Shown: in pieces, positions 1-7,277 of the stretch
Position numbering within the stretch: position 1 is the first letter of the stretch
Layout of the letters: the number at the start of each line of letters is the position of its first letter
NCBI GenBank assembly: GCA_964571295.1
Contig: CAZNAO010000004.1
Location: 1 to 43,675, forward strand
DNA: 43,675 bases
From: UBA922 sp964571295
Lineage (GTDB): Bacteria > Patescibacteriota > Patescibacteriia > Magasanikbacterales > UBA922
Direction: 5' to 3'
Program-made: the position numbers and the translations under genes
The notes under the pieces: model-generated
Told to the model about the DNA's origin: nothing
Seen by the model: the letters and a program-made list of their open reading frames with translations, nothing else
The model's database searches: none

Positions 1-344
1 CGATATGCCATCACGACCGATGCTTCTTCGCATCCGTCTTGCTGACGAGGATCTGCCCAGTCACCAAACGGCGCTTGCGGAGTAAAGGGAACATCATGCA
101 CGATCTTCGTTGGAAACTGTTCTATTGTTGAGGTAGGTACCACCGCGTCTGGTTCGGTTGAAGTAGTAGATATCGGTTCAGAGGTAGGATTGGGTGTGCG
201 AGTGACAACCTCGGTAGTCGAAGGCGTGCTAGTGTGAAAAACTATCGCTGGACGTGATAATGAAAAAAGATATGACGCAGCGAAATAACTCCCAAACAAT
301 ATTAAAATAAAAACCAAAAGTATGATATTGATCCGTCTCGCCAT
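1..344 (-). CDS. C39-like cysteine peptidase, C-terminus cut by window edge
   Basis: Partial gene; the first 114 codons are visible from an ATG at 344. Residues 5-30 form a hydrophobic signal anchor, followed by a Ser/Thr/Pro-rich linker (about 35-75). Then comes the start of a papain-like domain with VPFTPQAPFGDW and the QDGCEEAS motif holding the likely nucleophile Cys, as in Peptidase_C39_2 proteins. This suggests an envelope-anchored, outward-facing cysteine peptidase. The upstream gene's TAA ends at 346, leaving one base before this ATG, so the two are translationally close. The His and Asp/Asn catalytic partners lie outside the window, so activity cannot be judged. Confidence 0.75.
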   Translation of the reverse strand, partial: MARRINIILLVFILILFGSYFAASYLFSLSRPAIVFHTSTPSTTEVVTRTPNPTSEPISTTSTEPDAVVPTSTIEQFPTKIVHDVPFTPQAPFGDWADPRQQDGCEEASVVMAY

Positions 345-345
345 A

Positions 346-894
346 TTATTTCGATGTATTCAGCCCCGCTTCGGGTAGTTCGGTCATTATTGTCTTTCCG
401 ATCGCGACGATTAATTTCCCGTCGAAAGATTTTCCGGCACGCGCCATGATCGAGAGTGCGACCGAACGATGCATCCCTTCAATCACTTGGATTGTGCCGT
501 CTGGTAATTCGAGTGCGGTAATGACCGAATCGGCAGGATATTCTTCCATAATTGAAGTAATTTTTTTCAAACTTCGCAGATCTTCCCGCTCTGCAAGCGT
601 TGTAAACTTGACTCGTTTCAAGCCATCGTAATATCGCTCGATCCAGGTACGAAACGGACCACCATACCACCCGGATATTACTGCCAAAGGATCAGTAATT
701 TCATATAAACCCCAACCTGCTTCCCTACACTTGAATCTCTCAGCATATCCCTTGAGCCTCCATTCCGCCCAACTGTTGAAACCACGCTCTTGTGCAAGAA
801 CCTGCCAGTCAGAATTTTCTCCTTCGTTTTTGTACCATTCAAGAAATACCTCCTCCCATTCACAGGTATGCAATAATGAAATACGTGAATCCAT
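346..894 (-). CDS. Unknown protein with ParB/Srx-like motif
   Basis: A 182-residue soluble protein that I do not recognise as a named family. Residues 125-150 read TALELPDGTIQVIEGMHRS; the EGMHRS core resembles the G-H-R-x-x-A motif of ParB/sulfiredoxin-like nucleotide-binding folds, here with Met-His in place of the usual pair. The N-terminal half is rich in Trp and aromatic residues (EWEEVFLEWYKN, WGLYEI). It lies last-but-one in a minus-strand run ending in the C39-like peptidase. The ATG at 894 follows the HAD gene by two bases, so co-expression is likely. The function is open; the ParB-like reading rests on one motif. Confidence 0.6.
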   Translation of the reverse strand: MDSRISLLHTCEWEEVFLEWYKNEGENSDWQVLAQERGFNSWAEWRLKGYAERFKCREAGWGLYEITDPLAVISGWYGGPFRTWIERYYDGLKRVKFTTLAEREDLRSLKKITSIMEEYPADSVITALELPDGTIQVIEGMHRSVALSIMARAGKSFDGKLIVAIGKTIMTELPEAGLNTSK

Positions 895-896
895 AA

Positions 897-1505
897 TTAT
901 GATAATAAAAATTTCTGTAATTGAAAAAAATGTTTGGGGGTGTATAAAAAACCTTCCCCACCTTTTTTCCGATACAACTCAACTACCGCAAGAGAATCAT
1001 CAATCATAAGTGTGTGATGTATGTCTTCATTTAATAGTGCAAGCGCGATATCAAACAATTGCCCATTCCTATCTTTCTTAAGCAGTCTGTGATCACTCGA
1101 GTTAACAACGACATCAAACAATGTACCAAGACGCCGATACTGCACGGTAATCTCGGAAAATACATCCATATTATTCGTTACCAACCCGACGCGCGCACCT
1201 TCTATTTTTACTTTTTCAACCAGTGAAATCATGTCAGAGTCAAGCTGCATTGCGGTAACGCTTGTAAGAAATCGTTCATGCAACCAATCAAATGAAACAT
1301 TGCATGCAGAAGCAACTCTACTATTTACCTCTCGTGAATCAATTTCTCCACGCATCCATTGCGCACATAATTCGGAATCGGTAAAAATATGCTCTTGAAT
1401 CCAATTAACAATGCGCTGATACGAAGGGGACAGAGTGCGAGTATAAAATCGATCATGACAGAGAACGCCGTCGAAATCAAAGAAAACTGTTGAATACTTT
1501 AACAC
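897..1505 (-). CDS. HAD-superfamily hydrolase
   Basis: A 202-residue haloacid dehalogenase-like phosphatase. Motif I is FFDFDGVLCHD near residues 8-18 (nucleophile Asp and general acid Asp). Motif II is the Thr of LVTNN near 115, motif III the Lys of LLKKD near 143, and motif IV the acidic pair in LMIDDS near 168. The helical cap between motifs I and II fits a subclass I phosphoglycolate phosphatase/beta-phosphoglucomutase-like enzyme. The substrate cannot be told from sequence. It sits among nucleotide-sanitising genes, which suggests, but does not show, a small phosphometabolite substrate. Confidence 0.85.
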   Translation of the reverse strand: MLKYSTVFFDFDGVLCHDRFYTRTLSPSYQRIVNWIQEHIFTDSELCAQWMRGEIDSREVNSRVASACNVSFDWLHERFLTSVTAMQLDSDMISLVEKVKIEGARVGLVTNNMDVFSEITVQYRRLGTLFDVVVNSSDHRLLKKDRNGQLFDIALALLNEDIHHTLMIDDSLAVVELYRKKGGEGFLYTPKHFFQLQKFLLS

Positions 1506-1519
1506 AAGTATACTTAATA

Positions 1520-1822
1520 TTAAGACTCCTCCAATATAATCCGATCTTTAAATCTTCCGCGCTCACCCGCTTTCTCCTGTCTAATCTTCTCAATTGTGCC
1601 CCGTTCAAACTCTTTATATTCTGCAATTGCGTCGAGTACTTCAAGAAGATCTGCAAGCTCCTCAGCGCTCTCATCTTTTTGGAATTCAAGTACTTCCTCT
1701 CCCAGCTTCTCCTTCAGCTTTTCCCAATACTCATCTTCGGAAGCAACATGATACACCGGTGTACCACCTTTCTTGCGAATATACTCAGGAATATTGTCAC
1801 GAACAAGTTTGTCATAGTTCAT
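1520..1822 (-). CDS. MazG-like / phosphoribosyl-ATP pyrophosphohydrolase-like protein
   Basis: A 100-residue all-alpha NTP pyrophosphohydrolase-like protein. It opens with YDKLVRDNIPEYI, typical of the stand-alone MazG-like house-cleaning family. It then shows the metal-binding helices KLGEEVLEF and EELADLLEVLDAI (EExxE and ExxD pattern, about residues 41-65). The family cleaves nucleoside triphosphates to monophosphates and pyrophosphate. No his operon is nearby, so a sanitising role fits better than histidine synthesis. It is followed by a DUF1653 gene and yjjX in the same direction. Confidence 0.8.
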   Translation of the reverse strand: MNYDKLVRDNIPEYIRKKGGTPVYHVASEDEYWEKLKEKLGEEVLEFQKDESAEELADLLEVLDAIAEYKEFERGTIEKIRQEKAGERGRFKDRIILEES

Positions 1823-1834
1823 AATGCGACCAAT

Positions 1835-2050
1835 TTATTCTCCAATATATTCAAATCTAGGAACAGTTCTGCTATCAATCTCGACAGTTTCGAGAAACAT
1901 ACCGAGCGGACGAACCCAGAACTTCGAAACTTCGTTTGTATACAAAGCTTCATATACAACCATTTCCTCAAGTGTCTCACTGTGCTTTGCAATACCAACT
2001 ACTCGATATTCTTTGCCTTTATAATGTCGGTACCTGCCCAGTTTAAACAT
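1835..2050 (-). CDS. DUF1653 domain protein
   Basis: A 71-residue protein made of one DUF1653 domain. It shows the family landmarks GRYRHYKGKEYRVVG at the start, KHSETLEEMVVYEALY in the middle, FWVRPLGMF, and a closing PRFEYIG. The fold is a small beta-rich, SH3-like domain; the biochemical role of the family is not established. It lies between the MazG-like gene (12 bases downstream) and yjjX (7 bases upstream), so it is probably part of one transcript starting before yjjX. Confidence 0.85.
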   Translation of the reverse strand: MFKLGRYRHYKGKEYRVVGIAKHSETLEEMVVYEALYTNEVSKFWVRPLGMFLETVEIDSRTVPRFEYIGE

Positions 2051-2057
2051 AAGAATA

Positions 2058-2576
2058 TTATATATCTATATGGATGAGCGCGGTCCGGATAGCCTCTTTG
2101 GTATATGCTTTTCTCGTCAATCTTCCTTTAGTCACAATCCCGACCAATCCTTCTGCTGACCCGAGATTCGGATTACTGCTGAAACCCGCCTGATGTGCAG
2201 CCTCACTCATAGTGAGACCCTGCGACATAAGCTCAGCCACTCGGTGTGGCACTTCCCATGCGGAAGACAGTCCGAGGTGATACTCACTGCCGTCAAAAAT
2301 GACACATACGCACACGTCCATATATCCGGTCTTGGTAGTGGGTACTTCCATAAGCCCAGATTCAATACCGAATGAATAGGTGCACTCGTGAAACGCATTA
2401 CGCGCACGGTTCGTGGCGCCTTCTATGGTTTCAGATAACGATCTCGGCTGCTCGCTCACCCCGGACGAAACTTCATGTGCGACGACTGTCGCATCACGAA
2501 GATGCGGATAGTCGACAATAAGTTCTCGGAGTGCTTCCACTTTTACCGGATTAGCAGATCCAATAGTAATTCTCAT
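2058..2576 (-). CDS. yjjX: Inosine/xanthosine triphosphatase (YjjX/DUF84 family)
   Basis: A 172-residue non-canonical purine NTPase. The N-terminus ITIGSANPVKVEAL is the typical YjjX nucleotide-binding start. The middle has SLSETIEGATNRA and FGIESGL, and the C-terminal part has LGSAEGLVGIVTKGRLTRK. The family hydrolyses ITP and XTP that arise by deamination. It would act with the MazG-like and HAD genes downstream on the same strand. A TATACT -10 element lies 9 bases upstream of the ATG, so the message would have almost no leader. No Shine-Dalgarno site is seen. Confidence 0.9.
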   Translation of the reverse strand: MRITIGSANPVKVEALRELIVDYPHLRDATVVAHEVSSGVSEQPRSLSETIEGATNRARNAFHECTYSFGIESGLMEVPTTKTGYMDVCVCVIFDGSEYHLGLSSAWEVPHRVAELMSQGLTMSEAAHQAGFSSNPNLGSAEGLVGIVTKGRLTRKAYTKEAIRTALIHIDI

Positions 2577-2585
2577 ATAAATTTC

Positions 2586-2615
2586 AGTATAACAAATAAC
2601 GTAGACCGAAGTCTA
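2586..2615 (-). promoter_or_regulatory. Candidate promoter of yjjX, overlapping the secA terminator
   Basis: On the minus strand TAGACT (2615-2610), an 18-base spacer and TATACT (2591-2586) match a sigma-70 promoter. The -35 lies inside the secA terminator stem-loop and the -10 just after its U-tract. Transcription would start about 3-4 bases before the yjjX ATG, making the mRNA nearly leaderless. Confidence 0.45.
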
Positions 2616-2622
2616 CGTTATT
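2588..2622 (-). terminator. secA terminator with UUCG tetraloop
   Basis: A perfect 12-bp stem (2595-2606 with 2611-2622) closes a loop that reads C(UUCG)G on the minus strand, followed by TTTGTTAT. It lies 8 bases after the secA stop codon. The U-tract is interrupted, but the stem is strong. Confidence 0.8.
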
Positions 2623-2629
2623 ATGATAG

Positions 2630-5452
2630 TTATGCATTTTTACCATGACACTTCTTATACTTGAGTCCTGATCCGCATGGACACGGATCATTCCGTCCGA
2701 TTTTTCCCTCAACTGCTTTACCAGCGCCGGATGGTTTTGCTGCAGCTTCCGACTCACTGGTCTTCTTAGCGCCTTCAAGCGTCATCGTATCATCAGCCAT
2801 GACGCTCGGAGCAAGCTGGATTCCCGCATGGATTTTGAAGATCGTATTCGCGACCTCATGTTGGATTCCCGACAGCAACCGATTGAAAAGATGGAAACTT
2901 TCTTGTTTGTACTGTACCAGAGGATCGCGCTGTCCGTATCCCTGAAGTCCGATTCCTGCACGCAAATGATCGATCGTAATCAGATAATCGACCCACATCA
3001 TATCAATCGTACGAAGTAATACTCCCCGCTCGACTTCGATCATCATTTGTGTCCGCACGTTCGGGTCAGCCTGAATTTTTTCGAGAGACTGCGCAAAAGC
3101 TGTGTACGCAGCCTGCGCTTCAAGAATCAAGACTCTCACCACTTCATCACGCACTTCAATCGGGTTTTTACTGTCTTTTGCCGCGGTCGCTATAATCGAT
3201 TCGATTTCTGATGCACGAGCCGAAGACAATGGCATCATGGCGGCCATGTTCTCGATGATTTCTTTGGTGTTCCATTGCGTTTCATCTTCCGCGCTTGCAT
3301 GCATGGAGACGATCGTCTCAATCTCCTGCTCGACCATCTCGAGAATAATTTCACGAAGTGCACGAGGGCGTGTTTCTTCTTCAGGAGGAGTATTCACTGG
3401 ATGCGCCACGGCATCGATTTCCTGTTTCGCAGCATCGAGAATTTCGCGACGTTTCTTATAAATCACGTCACGTTGCTTGTTCAAGACATCGTCATATGAA
3501 AGCAAATGCTTACGAGTATCGAAATGATGCGATTCCACTTTCTTTTGAGCGCTTTCAAGAATACGCGTGATCATTTTCTGCTCGATCGGCATATCATCCG
3601 GAATATTGAACCGGGTCATGACAGCTTTCAATCGGTCACCCGAAAAGATACGCATGAGATCATCTTCGGTCGAGACAAAGAACTGTGTTTCACCCGGATC
3701 ACCCTGACGCGCGCTTCGTCCGCGGAGCTGATTATCAATACGTCGGGATTCATGTCGTTCGGTTCCAAGAACGAACAATCCACCGGCTTGGACCACTTTT
3801 TGAACGTCTTCTGCCACCGCAGGAACTCCTCCCAGCTTGATATCGACACCGCGACCCGCCATGTTCGTAGCCAAAGTTACCGCACCCGGACGTCCTGCCT
3901 GGGCAATAATTTGTCCTTCACGCTCATGATTCTTTGCGTTCAAAATTTCATGTTCAATCCCCTGGCTGAAGAGATATGTGCTCAGTTCTTCATTCTTTTC
4001 AACCGAAATCGTGCCGATCAGGACCGGCTGTCCTTTTGCACGAGCTTCCGTAACTTTCTCAACAATCGCTTTATACTTCCCTTTGTTGTTCTTATAAATC
4101 CGATCCGGATGGTCGAGGCGATTATCCGGTTTATTAGTTGGGATAGTGGAGACTTCGAGTCCATAAATCTTGAAAAATTCTTCTTCTTCGGTCTTTGCGG
4201 TACCGGTCATGCCACCAAGCTTGTCGTACATGCGGAACAAATTCTGAAACGTGATCGTCGCCAGAGTTCGTGATTCTTTCTGGATAGGCACTTTTTCTTT
4301 TGCTTCAATCGCCTGATGCAATCCTTCCGAATAGCGTCTGCCCGGCATTTTGCGGCCGGTAAATTCGTCGATAATAATAATTTCACCCGCATCAACAATA
4401 TAGTCTTTGTCTCGTTTGAACAAAAATTCAGCTTTAAGCGCCTGCTCGATATGATGCACCGTTCTGATTCCACCTTCGACATAAATATTGTCGACATTAA
4501 GCCACTTTTCGAATTTCGCAATACCTGCATCCGTCAGGGTCGCGCTGCGCATCTTCTCGTCGATATTGTAGTCTTCATTTGCCGTAAGCATTTTGACAAG
4601 ATCGGCAAAACGATAATACTGATCCGTCGCTTCCTCAGCTTGCGCGGAAATGATAAGCGGCGTGCGTGCTTCATCGATCAAAATCGAATCGATTTCGTCA
4701 ACAATCGCATAGTGCATTTCAGATCCCGGTCGCATTACCATGTCTTCAATGCGCTGCACCATGTTATCGCGCAGATAATCGAAACCGAATTCATTATTAG
4801 TTCCGTAGGTGATGTCACATCGGTATGCTTCCTGGCGCGACGCGGGGCGCAGATATTCATTTTCCACCTCAAAACTCCCCTTCTCGTCCCGTTCAGTATC
4901 AAGCTCTCCGCCCTCTGCTTTGTCTTCGGTTAGTTGCGTATTATTCTTTGCTGATTTGTCGTAGATAAACGTAATTCGCTGATTTTGAATGATGCCAACG
5001 CTCATGCCAAGAAAATCATAAATCTGTCCCATCCATACTGCGTCTCGTTTTGCAAGATAATCATTGACCGTAACCACATGAACACCTTTCCCTGCGAGCG
5101 CATTGAGGTAGACCGCAAGTGTCGCGGTAAGCGTTTTTCCCTCTCCGGTACGCATTTCCGCGATTCGTCCGCGATGGAGGGTAATACCTCCGATAAGTTG
5201 TACATCATAGTGACGCATACCGAGGGTGCGCTTCGCAGCTTCGCGCACGGTTGCAAATGCCTCAGGCAAAATATCGTCAAGCGTTTCCCCTTTTAGAAGT
5301 CGCGCCTTGAATTCAACAGTCTTCGCTTGAACTTGCTCATTGGTTAATTTTTCAAAATCACTCTCGAGCGCATTAATGCTCGCAACCAGCGGTTGAAGGC
5401 TTTTAATCACTTTTTTATTCTGATCCGGAAATAGTTTCTGTAGAAAAGACAT
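2630..5452 (-). CDS. secA: Protein translocase ATPase SecA
   Basis: The motor of the Sec pathway, which drives preproteins through SecYEG by ATP hydrolysis at the inner face of the membrane. From ATG 5452 it is 940 residues, longer than the about 900 of E. coli. Walker A MRTGEGKT is at about 101-107, DEIDSILIDEART at about 252-263, and the C-terminal zinc motif CPCGSG...KKCH is present. An acidic insertion of about 50 residues lies at roughly 157-208, before YGTNNEFGFDYLRDN. A TTG at 5503 would add 17 residues absent from the family, so I reject it. It stands alone, with a promoter and hairpin just upstream. Confidence 0.97.
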   Translation of the reverse strand: MSFLQKLFPDQNKKVIKSLQPLVASINALESDFEKLTNEQVQAKTVEFKARLLKGETLDDILPEAFATVREAAKRTLGMRHYDVQLIGGITLHRGRIAEMRTGEGKTLTATLAVYLNALAGKGVHVVTVNDYLAKRDAVWMGQIYDFLGMSVGIIQNQRITFIYDKSAKNNTQLTEDKAEGGELDTERDEKGSFEVENEYLRPASRQEAYRCDITYGTNNEFGFDYLRDNMVQRIEDMVMRPGSEMHYAIVDEIDSILIDEARTPLIISAQAEEATDQYYRFADLVKMLTANEDYNIDEKMRSATLTDAGIAKFEKWLNVDNIYVEGGIRTVHHIEQALKAEFLFKRDKDYIVDAGEIIIIDEFTGRKMPGRRYSEGLHQAIEAKEKVPIQKESRTLATITFQNLFRMYDKLGGMTGTAKTEEEEFFKIYGLEVSTIPTNKPDNRLDHPDRIYKNNKGKYKAIVEKVTEARAKGQPVLIGTISVEKNEELSTYLFSQGIEHEILNAKNHEREGQIIAQAGRPGAVTLATNMAGRGVDIKLGGVPAVAEDVQKVVQAGGLFVLGTERHESRRIDNQLRGRSARQGDPGETQFFVSTEDDLMRIFSGDRLKAVMTRFNIPDDMPIEQKMITRILESAQKKVESHHFDTRKHLLSYDDVLNKQRDVIYKKRREILDAAKQEIDAVAHPVNTPPEEETRPRALREIILEMVEQEIETIVSMHASAEDETQWNTKEIIENMAAMMPLSSARASEIESIIATAAKDSKNPIEVRDEVVRVLILEAQAAYTAFAQSLEKIQADPNVRTQMMIEVERGVLLRTIDMMWVDYLITIDHLRAGIGLQGYGQRDPLVQYKQESFHLFNRLLSGIQHEVANTIFKIHAGIQLAPSVMADDTMTLEGAKKTSESEAAAKPSGAGKAVEGKIGRNDPCPCGSGLKYKKCHGKNA

Positions 5453-5477
5453 ACGGGTACAAAGTGGAAAACAACTC

Positions 5478-5515
5478 AATAAATAAAAGACTGCCCCTCT
5501 CAATCGGGCCAGTCT
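5478..5515 (-). terminator. Hairpin with U-rich tail before secA
   Basis: On the minus strand AGACTGGCCC (5515-5506) pairs with GGGGCAGTCT (5497-5488) with one mismatch, followed by TTTATTTATT. It fits a terminator for the murB-raiA operon. Its 5' arm begins right after the -10 of the candidate secA promoter, so RNA started there would lack most of that arm and escape termination. Confidence 0.65.
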
Positions 5516-5544
5516 AGCATAGCACGTACCTGAATACTTGTCTA
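5516..5544 (-). promoter_or_regulatory. Candidate secA promoter
   Basis: On the minus strand TAGACA (5544-5539), a 17-base spacer and TATGCT (5521-5516) with an extended -10 TG (GTGCTATGCT). The predicted start lies about 7 bases on, inside the left arm of the hairpin at 5488-5515, about 55 bases before the secA ATG. Confidence 0.55.
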
Positions 5545-5571
5545 CCCTGCCAAAACAGTAAAAAAGCAGTC

Positions 5572-5898
5572 TTATTCCCTGATATTTTCTTGGACCAGGG
5601 AAAGCATGTGCGACAATTCAGAATCCCCCAGTTCAGACAAAAGAAGCATTCGACGAATACGGGTGATTTTATGATGAATAAGATCAAACCTGGCATTTTC
5701 AGGTGAATCCTGTGGCACTGACATCTTTCTCGCCAGCTCGGAACCAGTATAGAGATCAAAGTCAGTCCTGAGATCAAACACCTCACGACGAACATCTACC
5801 GGATAATTGGCATCTCCCGCAACCTTAAGGAGATATTTCAAAACCGAATCCTTGTTTTTGAGCGATTCACGAAAATGATCGCGCCCGAACTCTGTCAT
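5572..5898 (-). CDS. Unknown small charged protein
   Basis: A 108-residue protein of unknown family, probably cytoplasmic and all-helical; I see no membrane segment or motif. It starts two bases after the stop of the hibernation factor gene (TAG CT ATG), so it is very likely translated from the same message as murB and raiA. Charged and leucine-rich stretches (RFDLIHHKITRIRRMLLLSEL) suggest a helical bundle. It is the last gene before the hairpin at 5478-5515. Confidence 0.65.
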   Translation of the reverse strand: MTEFGRDHFRESLKNKDSVLKYLLKVAGDANYPVDVRREVFDLRTDFDLYTGSELARKMSVPQDSPENARFDLIHHKITRIRRMLLLSELGDSELSHMLSLVQENIRE

Positions 5899-5900
5899 AG

Positions 5901-6248
5901 CTAACCCTGATATCCTTTGATTTCACGCAATACTTTGCGATCTTTCGCACGTTTCTTTTCCTTGCTCGCGTCTAACTCAACTTTGAGATGATCCCGAACT
6001 TTGTCAATCGACTTGTACAAATCTTCGGTTTCTTTCCGTACCCGAACCAATTCCCCATGAGGTATGCGCACATTAACCTCGGCATAAAATATTTTTCCTT
6101 TGTGATGATGTGTTGATGTGAGTCCGATATCAATCGCAATACTGATGATCCGATCAAAATATTTTTCAAGACTCTGCATTTTTTGTTCAGCATAATCTCG
6201 GATCATGTCCGTAAGTTCGATACCACTTGCACGTATTGAGATATTCAT
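5901..6248 (-). CDS. raiA: Ribosome hibernation-promoting factor, short form (RaiA/HPF)
   Basis: A 115-residue protein of the RaiA/YfiA/HPF family, which binds in the small-subunit decoding channel and silences idle ribosomes. It shows the start NISIRASGIELTDMIRDYAEQKMQSLEKYF, the central beta strands FYAEVNVRIPHGELV, and the second helix DLYKSIDKVRDHLKVEL. It ends in a basic tail (KEKKRAKDRKV) without the dimerisation domain of long HPF, so it is the short type. It follows murB by about 25 bases and precedes an unknown gene by 2 bases. Confidence 0.92.
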   Translation of the reverse strand: MNISIRASGIELTDMIRDYAEQKMQSLEKYFDRIISIAIDIGLTSTHHHKGKIFYAEVNVRIPHGELVRVRKETEDLYKSIDKVRDHLKVELDASKEKKRAKDRKVLREIKGYQG

Positions 6249-6272
6249 ACGACAAAAAATTAAGACTAAAAC

Positions 6273-7232
6273 TCAAAATGTATAAATTTCTTCTTCAAGT
6301 TCGATGCCGAATCTCTCATATACGGTCGACTTAATCTTATCGATCAGGCGATGCACATCTTCAGCAGTTGCTCCGCCGGTGTTTACGATAAAATTACCAT
6401 GCTGATCTGAAACGAGAGCGGCACCGATCTGCTCACCCTTCAATCCCGCCTGTTCGATAAGCCATCCCGCGGAAATTTTTCCAAGGCTCAAAAATTTCTG
6501 CACTTTCTCGCTATACTTATCAAAATGTTCAATCAGCTGCTCACGATATTTCCCTGCGTCGGGATTCTGGAAAATACACCCGGTCGAAGCATGTCCTTGC
6601 GGCTGTGTTGAATTACGATAATTCAGATACTCAAGCGCATGTTTTAGTAATTCTTTGTCTTCAGTCGGCTCGAGTTTGAGTACCACTTGCAATACTACCC
6701 CGCCTTTGATTTTGAATCCACTCGAACGATACCCGAACTCACATTCAGTATGCGGAACAGTTACTACTTCTCCATCTCGATACACACGTACCCGATCTAC
6801 CGAATCTTTCATTTCAAATCCCATAGCACCTGCATTGCCACGTACCGCTCCACCGATCGTCCCCGGCACTCCGACCCCCCACTCGAATCCAGTCAATTGT
6901 TCTTTCATGGAAAAACGTGCGACTGAGACTGTAAGTGCTCCGGCATCCGCAATGACCAATGATCCTTCACGACGAATTTCTTGGTAAGATGGGTGGATAA
7001 CGACTCCTTCGAACCCGTGATCGCTTGCGAGCATATTTGATCCGCCACCAAGGATCATATAGGGGATTCCAGAGCCATCAAGATAACGCATCAGCTCGAC
7101 ATGATGATCAATTGTATCGACCGATACAAAATATTGTGCGGCTCCGCCTATTTTAAATGAGGTGTGTTTTGAAAATGGCTCATTCAGCTTGACAGCACCA
7201 TATTGTTTCAGTTGTTCCAATAGTTCAGTCAT
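6273..7232 (-). CDS. murB: UDP-N-acetylenolpyruvoylglucosamine reductase MurB
   Basis: A 319-residue FAD/NADPH enzyme that makes UDP-MurNAc, the second step of peptidoglycan precursor synthesis in the cytoplasm. FAD-binding motifs: HTSFKIGGAAQYF near 24, MILGGGSNMLASD near 58, and GVPGTIGGAVRGNAGAMG near 120. The catalytic segment GHASTGCIFQNPDAGK has Cys where many MurB proteins have the proton-donor Ser, a known variant. The C-terminal GIELEEEI carries the conserved Glu. The gene is divergent from the ATP-grasp gene across a 45-bp gap and heads an operon with raiA. Confidence 0.95.
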   Translation of the reverse strand: MTELLEQLKQYGAVKLNEPFSKHTSFKIGGAAQYFVSVDTIDHHVELMRYLDGSGIPYMILGGGSNMLASDHGFEGVVIHPSYQEIRREGSLVIADAGALTVSVARFSMKEQLTGFEWGVGVPGTIGGAVRGNAGAMGFEMKDSVDRVRVYRDGEVVTVPHTECEFGYRSSGFKIKGGVVLQVVLKLEPTEDKELLKHALEYLNYRNSTQPQGHASTGCIFQNPDAGKYREQLIEHFDKYSEKVQKFLSLGKISAGWLIEQAGLKGEQIGAALVSDQHGNFIVNTGGATAEDVHRLIDKIKSTVYERFGIELEEEIYTF

Positions 7233-7233
7233 A

Positions 7234-7262
7234 TTGCATTTAATACGAGAAAAGACTATAGT
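7234..7262 (+). promoter_or_regulatory. Candidate promoter of the ATP-grasp operon
   Basis: TTGCAT (7234-7239), a 17-base spacer and TATAGT (7257-7262). The expected start is near 7269, downstream of the ATG at 7263. This argues for the ATG at 7278 as the real start, with a leader of under 10 bases. Confidence 0.55.
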
Positions 7263-7277
7263 ATGCGTAATTATCGT

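Noticed and set aside
1490..2077. A 195-codon plus-strand frame opposite the HAD, MazG-like and DUF1653 genes
   Set aside because: It is antisense to three recognised proteins, has a Leu/Phe/Ile-rich shadow composition and no family motif.
3506..4273. A 255-codon plus-strand frame inside secA
   Set aside because: It is the complement of conserved SecA coding sequence, with no start signals or motif.
5453..5503. TTG start giving SecA 17 more residues
   Set aside because: The extra residues run into the terminator hairpin and are not SecA-like; the ATG at 5452 matches the family start.
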